Notes under the pieces: model-generated
The model's database searches: none
What the model saw: the letters and a program-made list of their open reading frames with translations, nothing else
Told to the model about the DNA's origin: nothing
Program-made: the position numbers and the translations under genes
Assembly: GCA_001599595.1 (NCBI GenBank)
Contig: BCHH01000008.1
Coordinates: 1,275,364 to 1,339,363 of the forward strand
DNA from: Beverwykella pulmonaria
Lineage: Eukaryota; Ascomycota; Dothideomycetes; Pleosporales; Melanommataceae
Length of the DNA: 64,000 nt
Reading direction: 5' to 3'
Part shown: positions 57,412-64,000 of the stretch, piece by piece
How the letters are laid out: every line of letters begins with the position of its first letter
Position numbering within the stretch: position 1 is the stretch's first letter

Positions 57412-59161
57412 TTGGGCGAGACGAATTTGATTTGCGTATAGAACAGTAGAATATAGAGCGAGATAATACAAAAGGGATGCGGGTTGGCCTAGAGCTAAGT
57501 ACGACGATGAGCGAGGGAAGGCGGATTGTCATTGGGAGCAGTGCTTTTGTAGTGGAATGTAAATGCTCTACGATCGATTCGAGTCGTCTAAATTAGCGGA
57601 CCGTGATTGACTTTCTAGGCAGCTGAGACTTGACCGCCTATCTTCTTATTGTGAAAGCCACAGCTGGTGTAAGACGGGAGTCCTGATCAGGTGGCCCATA
57701 GAGACAATAACAAAAGTTTTCCTTAGAAGGTATAGAGCTTGTACTTCCATCAAAACTGTTAGGGGCAAGTTTGCTGGCCCATTTGGGTCATGGCAGCATT
57801 TTATGGCATAGTTGGAAGATGTATAGTCTCCTCTTGATGGCAGGAGGAAGACGTTGCCAGTGGAGTAGAGTCACATAAACGAGCCAATGGAGAGGAGGAC
57901 GCTGTGCTGAAAAGGCAAAAGGCAAACTCCTTGCATGGCCATCAGTTCAGCTGACGGGATGTCAGCAACCCATGGATGTTCACACCCTCTGTGCGTGAGC
58001 AAATCAGCCATATTTTCATCTTGAGGGGCATTCGCTGGCCCTGAGTTGCTGTGGCGTCTTCAGCTCGCGTTCCACGTGAAGTTTATTCAACTCTTCAAAG
58101 CTAAACAAGGGTTTCGAGACCTCGCGGGCGGGATCAGGTGGATCGCCAGGCTGGAGGAGGCGAAGGTTCATGATAGACAGCTGATGTGGCTATAGAGTAA
58201 GCTCGCCATGTAAAGACGTGGTGGCATTGAAAGCCTCTCGAAAGTAATGCTGTCCGATGAGGAAAATATATGAGACGACGCAGGGAGTTGCGAGACACAG
58301 GACGTAGCGACCGCCAAGCTAGCCAAGATGCTAAGTTTTGGCTACTTCCTTCCCCGGTCCTGTCTGCATCTTCGCACATCTCACCACACCTTCCTCTTGC
58401 CATGCGTCAGCTCGAATCAATTTTACAGCCTCAGCCATTGCACATTGCGTACCGGCGTCTCGCTCACCAATTCATCTTCGTGGTTGTCTATGGCGCCCAT
58501 GAAGCCAATCTTCTAATAGCCCCCACTTTTCGTGCCGCGCAATCAGCTGCCCACCAGCCTCGTCATGCATCGCTCCACAGGAAGCTAGAGAAGGGACATA
58601 GGCTAACTAATCAGATAAAGCACTAACACGTTTCATAGAACTGGGATCGTTTCTCACAGATGAGGACGTTGAAGAAGGGCCGATGACCAATCCATTGGCT
58701 ACCAAAAACTACGGATCTGGCCCGAAGCCCTCCTCTAAGAATCTCTTGTTTGCACCCGAAGTTGGTCGAGGTATCACAATTGACAGCTGTAACAGACGCG
58801 TCACATCTTCGAATAACAAGTGGCTCTCGGAATAGCATGTACGACCTTTTGTACGTTCACTAGCGAGGCAAGATTCAGCACGGACCCGCTGCTTGATGCT
58901 CCGTTGGTCACTTATCCGCAACGGTGACGACGCGCGATACTTACGATCCTTCATACCGCGATGGAGAATGGGAGATCCGCGCTTTTTCTGACGCGGCAGA
59001 TATGGTGGGGAGATATGTCAACTCAGAAATCCGATGGTGATATTTGTACTGCGTTGCGCCCACGGTTTAATTAGTATTTATTGACCTCAATTTCTTCCTC
59101 TCAGTCTTCCACCGTCAGTACAGTCGCACATATCAATGCCACTGCTACCGCTCTTTCAACT
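57412..59161. other. Intergenic, divergent FAD oxidase / arylsulfotransferase
   Basis: 1.75 kb holding both promoters, with a CACGTG near 58,074. Open frames at 58,134-58,626 lack any signature. Confidence 0.45.
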
Positions 59162-61036
59162 ATGTTTTTCAAATTTCTTCTCCTTCCAAAGTCTCTCTTT
59201 CTCTGCATCGTTTTCCAGAAATTCGGCCGCGTCCTGGGTGATTCTCCTCCATTTACAGACGACCCCCAATTCGAAGCTGGCGAATATGGCGCATATCCTA
59301 TGCAAAGATTCCACTCATCTAGACTCGTAGCGCCGCAGCTCAACCTACTCAGCACTCACCCGAGCTGCGATGACGGCTCATACACATTCTTTAACCCGAG
59401 GGGCAACGCAGTGCCTGAAGAAGCGCGGGGTCCTATGATTCTAGACTCTCAGGGAAATGTGATATGGGCCGTAACTGGATACGATCAGACATACAATCTG
59501 ATGGCCCAAGAATACCGGGGCAAACAGTACTTGACCTTTTGGTCTGGAAATGATGCTATTGGAGGGCATGGTAATGGTGTGTACATTATGGTAAGACATT
59601 CGAATGATGGTCCTATGTGATTGTTCAATCTTTAAAAACGATGCAGCTGGACTCGTCGTACAAAGAAGTCGCCCGAATCAAAGCTGCGAACGGATTAGAA
59701 GCAGACTTGCACGAGTTTCGGTTTACCGATGCCGGGACTGCCCTTATAACCATCTACGACATACAGCACGCTGATCTCACGAAGCTTGGCGGAAATCCAG
59801 ATGGATATATCTGGGACAGCGTCTTTCAAGAAATAGACATCGAAACCGGGAAGCTCATTTTTCAATGGCGCGCATCCGATCACTTCGATGTCACCGACTC
59901 CTATCGCGGCCGAGGGAACCAAGGTGGGAGGAGAGGCGACCCTTGGGACTTCTTCCACATAAATAGCGTCGAGAAAGACCCTCTGGGCAACTACCTCATA
60001 TCGTCACGATACACAAGCACTGTGAGCTATATCAACGGCGAGAGTGGAGAGATCATTTGGGTGTTGGGTGGCCGTCGCAATAACTTCACTGACCTTTCAG
60101 ATGGCAGGGCTACCGACTTCAGATACCAGCACGACGCCCGATGGCACAACAATTATACAACAATTAGTCTATTCAACAACGGCGCACAAGCGCCTAATAA
60201 CGCGGAGAACGCACAATTCAGTCGCGCCATGAAGATTACCATCGATACCAGCAACAGCACTGATATGACGGCGATGCTTGAAACACAATACATCAACACC
60301 CTTCAGATATCCAGCTCCTCGCAAGGAAACATGCAAGTCCTACCCAACGGAAACACTCTAGTCGGCTATGGTTACAACGCCGCCTTCACAGAATTTGCTT
60401 CCAATGGTGTAGCACTTTGTGAAACGCATTTCGGAGCCACCAGCCGCTTCCACACCGGCGACGTCCAGAGCTACCGCGTGATGAAGTTCAATTGGACGGG
60501 CATACCTAGCACCGACCCTGAGGTCGCTGTTGTGGAAGGATCGCTGTATGTGAGCTGGAACGGCGCCACCGAGGTACGCAAATGGGTTTTGGAAACGGGT
60601 GATAAGAGTTCTTCAAGCGATCGCAAGGAAGTAGGATGGCAAGTGGCCTCAAAGACGAAGAAGAACGGCTTTGAGACGAAAATCGAGATTCCAGGTAATC
60701 ATGGGGAGTACATTCGGGTTGTGGGGGTTGATGGGAATGAAAAACTGCTGGGGGTTACGAAGATCATTCAGCTTGAAAAGGTATAAGCTTAACCTACCCA
60801 TATCCTACTTTCGCAAACGCGTGCTAACATAATGTGTCTAGTCATTGTCTACGACGGCGACTATTGAGTCCAGCTGGCAGGAAGCGAGGGGTTCAAGCGC
60901 ATTACGCTTCTTGGGCTTTTGTGCTGCGATGACGTGCTTCGGGATCACGTTCTCATGGCTTGTAGATTTGGCTAGGAGGTGGTGGAGAGAGAGCAAGTAC
61001 GAACAGTATGCGAAAGTGCCGATGGAGGATGTGTAG
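59162..61036 (+). CDS. Arylsulfotransferase-family (ASST) protein, secreted or membrane-anchored
   Basis: Three exons (59162-59590, 59647-60780, 60842-61036) encode 585 residues. The N-terminus (MFFKFLLLPKSLFLCIVFQ) is a signal peptide or anchor. The body matches the fungal ASST beta-propeller family: PRGPMILDSQGNVIW-like blades (seen as RGPMILDSQGNVIWAVTG), LEADLHEFRFTDAGTALIT, WDFFHINSVEKDPLGNYLIS, GEIIWVLGG, FRYQHDARWHNN and GNMQVLPNGNTLVGYG. The last exon adds a membrane helix (LRFLGFCAAMTCFGITFSWL) and a basic tail. Bacterial ASST enzymes move sulfate between phenols, but the fungal proteins lack a proven reaction. His residues in HEF, FHINS and QHDARWH are candidate active-site residues. 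Confidence 0.88.
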
Positions 61037-61930
61037 ATTACCGTAGAATAATTTCATTGAGTTAATTACGAGGAACGAAGAACGAAAGATGTACGGAGAT
61101 ACCGGATATTGCTTAGTCAGTTGAAGGTGAGACTTTAAGTGTTAGAAGGAGTAGCTAGGGGCGCACGTGATTGCCTGAAAGTCAACCTTTGAACCGTCGG
61201 AACCCACACATCCGGACGACATCCTCCTGATACACACGTAACCCCTTCACATCTCACACTCAACACGACTCAAAGCTATTTCTCCCTGCTTTCGTCGACA
61301 CGAATATAGGTCATTTGCTTATCTCTTGATTCTCACTGCTAGCTACCACAGCCTTGTCTCGCACAAGAGGGTTCCCTTTACTGCCAGCGTCTCGCAAACT
61401 GAACCTGCACAGAGCTAGTTTGGCTGTGTCCATTCACGTTCACGTTCAGCCTTGGTACCATGGCAGCGGAGCCGAATTCGATGTCGATCTCCCTGAAGAT
61501 CAATAAAATCGACCCTTGGTCAGCCAAGAGGGAGGTATAAATTTCGAAACCTGATGAATCTGATGGGAAGAGTGACTTTTCGAAATGACGCGTCCAAATC
61601 TACAACCTGTTAAATGGCGGCCTGATAAATCGGGATGCACAGTTCTGGATTCATCCATGAGATAATGGAGCCACAAAACGCCACGAACACCAAATCCGGT
61701 GGTTGATATATGCATTAACAGACAATACACCAATGAGAAACAACCGGTGCCGACCCTGTCCCACGCCCAACAGTATCACACCTTGCCCTCGCATATCTTC
61801 TCGTACTATTACTTCGAGGTCAAAACTTCTTCTTATGCAGATTGTCTCGCATGATCACTTTCGATGCAAATTCTTTCAATCCGCCTGAAAGGCCCTACAC
61901 ACAACTCGGCCAGCTGTCCTGGGCGTCGAG
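61037..61930. other. Intergenic
   Basis: About 900 nt between co-oriented genes. An open frame at 61,703-61,888 lacks support. No other feature seen. Confidence 0.4.
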
Positions 61931-63505
61931 ATGTCTGAAAGCACCGTCATGATTGGGGGATTTTTGGTCGATACGAGTGGTTTTGACATCAACAATCACG
62001 GCTCCAATGTTGCCAGCGTAAAGACGGCGAATATTACACTTATTGTCCTCGTTGGATTCTTTGTTGGATTGCGACTCTTCGTGAGAGCATACATGGTCCG
62101 GAAGATCTTTGTAGACGATGGTATGGCATGCGCGATCCCTTTATAGCCACGCTAACTCTCTTTTGTCTAGTTCTCATATCAATTGCTGCTGCGTTAACCA
62201 TCTCTCTCGCTTCCGTTTGTCTCGCTGGTATGTCTTACCTTAAGATATCCTCCAGTCATCGCCTTCGAGTGGACATTTCAGCTCTGCGCAATACGAGGGG
62301 CCTGGCTATCGGATTCACCTTGAGGCTGGATGCATCGGCTTGCCTCTTCGATATCTGTTCCGTCTGTCGAGGTGCCCTCTGTGCTAGATAACGGAAGCGT
62401 TTGTTCGGGGGTGACGACATGGTTTGGAAAAAAATGTTCGCATGAAACTTTGAGCTAACAGTTGCAGCTACCAATTCCGGACTCGGAACGCATGTATGGC
62501 TTTTTCCGTTGACGACTGTATTGGATAAGGTCAAGAGGTGCATTCAGGTAAACGCTGGATGAAACCGAGATGAGAAAGACCTCACGGCTGAACTTGCACA
62601 GTACTTGTTTGTTTGCCAGATCCTATATGCTTGCGCCATCGCCTTCACCAAAATCGCCATCATCGCTTCCTACTTACGATTCGTGCAAGAGCGAAAATTT
62701 TGTATCGCGATGTATGCGACCGCAGCCGTCATTGTGGGGCTGTGGTCCACAGGTAGTTGCTTTTTGGCCATTCGCGGATCTCAACACTAATAGCTTATAG
62801 GCGTGTTTGTTACAATCTTTCAGTGTCGTCCAGTCACTGGTGCTTGGGACTTTACAGACACCAATAGGCAGTGTATCAACTATGTTAATTACCTCTATGC
62901 GAGCTCTGCAATTACTGTTGCCACAGACATCATTCTATGTCTCCTGCCTTGGCCGTATCTTTGGAAGCTGAATATGCCTCGGAAGCAAAGGGTGATTCTA
63001 TGCTTGCTCTTCGGAGGAGGAGCTGGGTACGTAGAAGCGACCTGAGTTAAACACGAGATATAGCTGACGTGGCGAAGTGCTTGTGTAGCAAGCATTATTC
63101 GAATCGCGAATCTCCAAACTCTTCGAAGTATGGATGTCACCTGTGAGTGTCAAGCCCAATCTCAAAATAACACTGCTTTGCGCTTCATTAACCAACCGTA
63201 TGAGAGGAAAGAACAGGTGGCGTACGGTATGCTAATTTTGTCTAGATCAGTCCGTCCCGTGCCTTAACCTGTCGGTCGTAGAATGTAGTCTTGGAATCAT
63301 CTGTGTCAGTATCCCACCTCTTCGACCACTGGCAGTTGCACTGTTCCCAAAAGGTTTACGTAGCAACGCTTCACCGTCCGCCAAATCACCCATGCACAGC
63401 TATTCCCTAAGGAAAATGACTGCACTATCAGATAGCGAGACCAGCAATCCGCAGTATTATGGATCAGAGTCGACTCTCTTTCGCCCAGCCATGAGAGAGG
63501 AATAA
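61931..63505 (+). CDS. Seven-helix rhodopsin-domain / PTH11-like membrane protein
   Basis: Seven exons (61931-62120, 62171-62227, 62468-62547, 62602-62752, 62801-63026, 63078-63142, 63246-63505) encode 342 residues with seven hydrophobic helices: ITLIVLVGFFVGLRLFV, LISIAAALTISLASVCLA, LFVCQILYACAIAFTKIAII, YATAAVIVGLWSTGVFVTIF, YASSAITVATDIILCLLPW, RVILCLLFGGGAGACVASI and VVECSLGIICVSIPPLRPL. The conserved FQCRPV, CI-NY and WPYLWKLNM segments are typical of fungal rhodopsin-domain (PTH11-related) proteins, a family linked to surface sensing. The cytoplasmic tail is short (about 50 residues). Intron 2 (240 nt) is much longer than the others. Ligand unknown. Confidence 0.9.
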
Positions 63506-64000
63506 GATCATATAGCTGCTCCTCCACCTATTCCACAAAAGGAGATGAAGCTGAACAGCTGGATGCAATTCACCGGTTACGACTACGCATTAAATCGACT
63601 GAGCACTCATGGCTAGTGGTGTGGTGAGGCATGCGATGTGTCAATCTTACGCCACATGATTGGAGGTTGTTGGAAAATGCCGTCTTGGCTAGAAGGACTT
63701 CACCGTAACTTGTCGGCACCAGCCGGTTAGCGAATCTTTGGGCATGCTTGAAAGCGAAGGCGATGCGATAAAAAAAGGAGGGAGTAGAGATGGGCTGGTT
63801 CACTGGAAATGCAACATAGGGTGGCGCAAAGGCTGAGTTTCCGAGATGGTACGTGCACTCAACAGCCTTCCTCCGATTTAAGCTTATCAGCTAATCGCCA
63901 AGCTCAGCTAAAGTGAAGCCAAGCCCATAGCCACGTCTATCGTCGGCATTGGTTGGTCGAGCCCGTCAACCATCGCCTCCATCACCATGTCGTCACGACA
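63506..64000. other. Right-edge region
   Basis: No supported gene. An ATG at 63,987 in good context (catcaccATGt) might begin a plus-strand gene continuing beyond the window, but only four codons are visible. Confidence 0.3.

Overview
The window is nuclear DNA from a filamentous ascomycete (Pezizomycotina; I cannot fix the class). The evidence is short GT-AG introns of mostly 45-95 nt with CTAAC/CTAAT-like branch sites, fungus-specific gene families (VTC4, a fused IdgA/PfkB enzyme, PTH11/rhodopsin-like 7TM, fungal P450s, a Zn2Cys6 regulator) and roughly balanced base composition. Nearly all exon joins below were checked by reading phase and family motifs by eye. No rRNA, tRNA, CRISPR, intact transposon or viral gene was recognised.

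Left part (1-15 kb): the 5' half of the alpha-COP coatomer gene (minus strand, running off the left edge), an acidic protein of unknown role, a secreted germin-like cupin, an F-box protein, cytosolic tyrosyl-tRNA synthetase, and the ER folding sensor UGGT with a KDEL tail. Middle-left (15.6-32.5 kb): a cytochrome P450, then 3.7 kb without a convincing gene, then a large Zn2Cys6 regulator, then 5 kb of gene-poor, repeat-bearing DNA leading into a secreted Ser/Thr/Pro-rich protein and a possible RapZ-C-like small protein.

Middle-right (32.7-51.2 kb) is dense housekeeping sequence. OST1 (oligosaccharyltransferase subunit 1) is divergent from a fused pseudouridine-5'-phosphate glycosidase/pseudouridine kinase with a predicted mitochondrial leader. 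VTC4 (polyphosphate polymerase) follows, with CACGTG sites in its upstream region, then a Gfo/Idh/MocA oxidoreductase, a stand-alone CinA-C protein, a secreted Cys-containing orphan, SUB1/PC4, a short-chain dehydrogenase, a RING-like protein with a possible ankyrin-like segment, and a BTB protein carrying an in-frame 21-nt minisatellite.

Right part (52.3-63.5 kb) is accessory in character: an isotrichodermin-hydroxylase-like P450, an FAD-linked lactone-oxidase-type enzyme, a secreted/membrane arylsulfotransferase-like protein and a seven-helix PTH11-like receptor lie in a row. This could be a small tailoring cluster, but no backbone synthase is present.

Points of special interest are two 9-nt microexons, a GC-AG intron just after the alpha-COP start codon, the duplicated 3' end of VTC4, the minisatellite inside the BTB domain, a 3 x 34-bp leader repeat, and a dispersed degenerate repeat at 28.4-28.8 kb.
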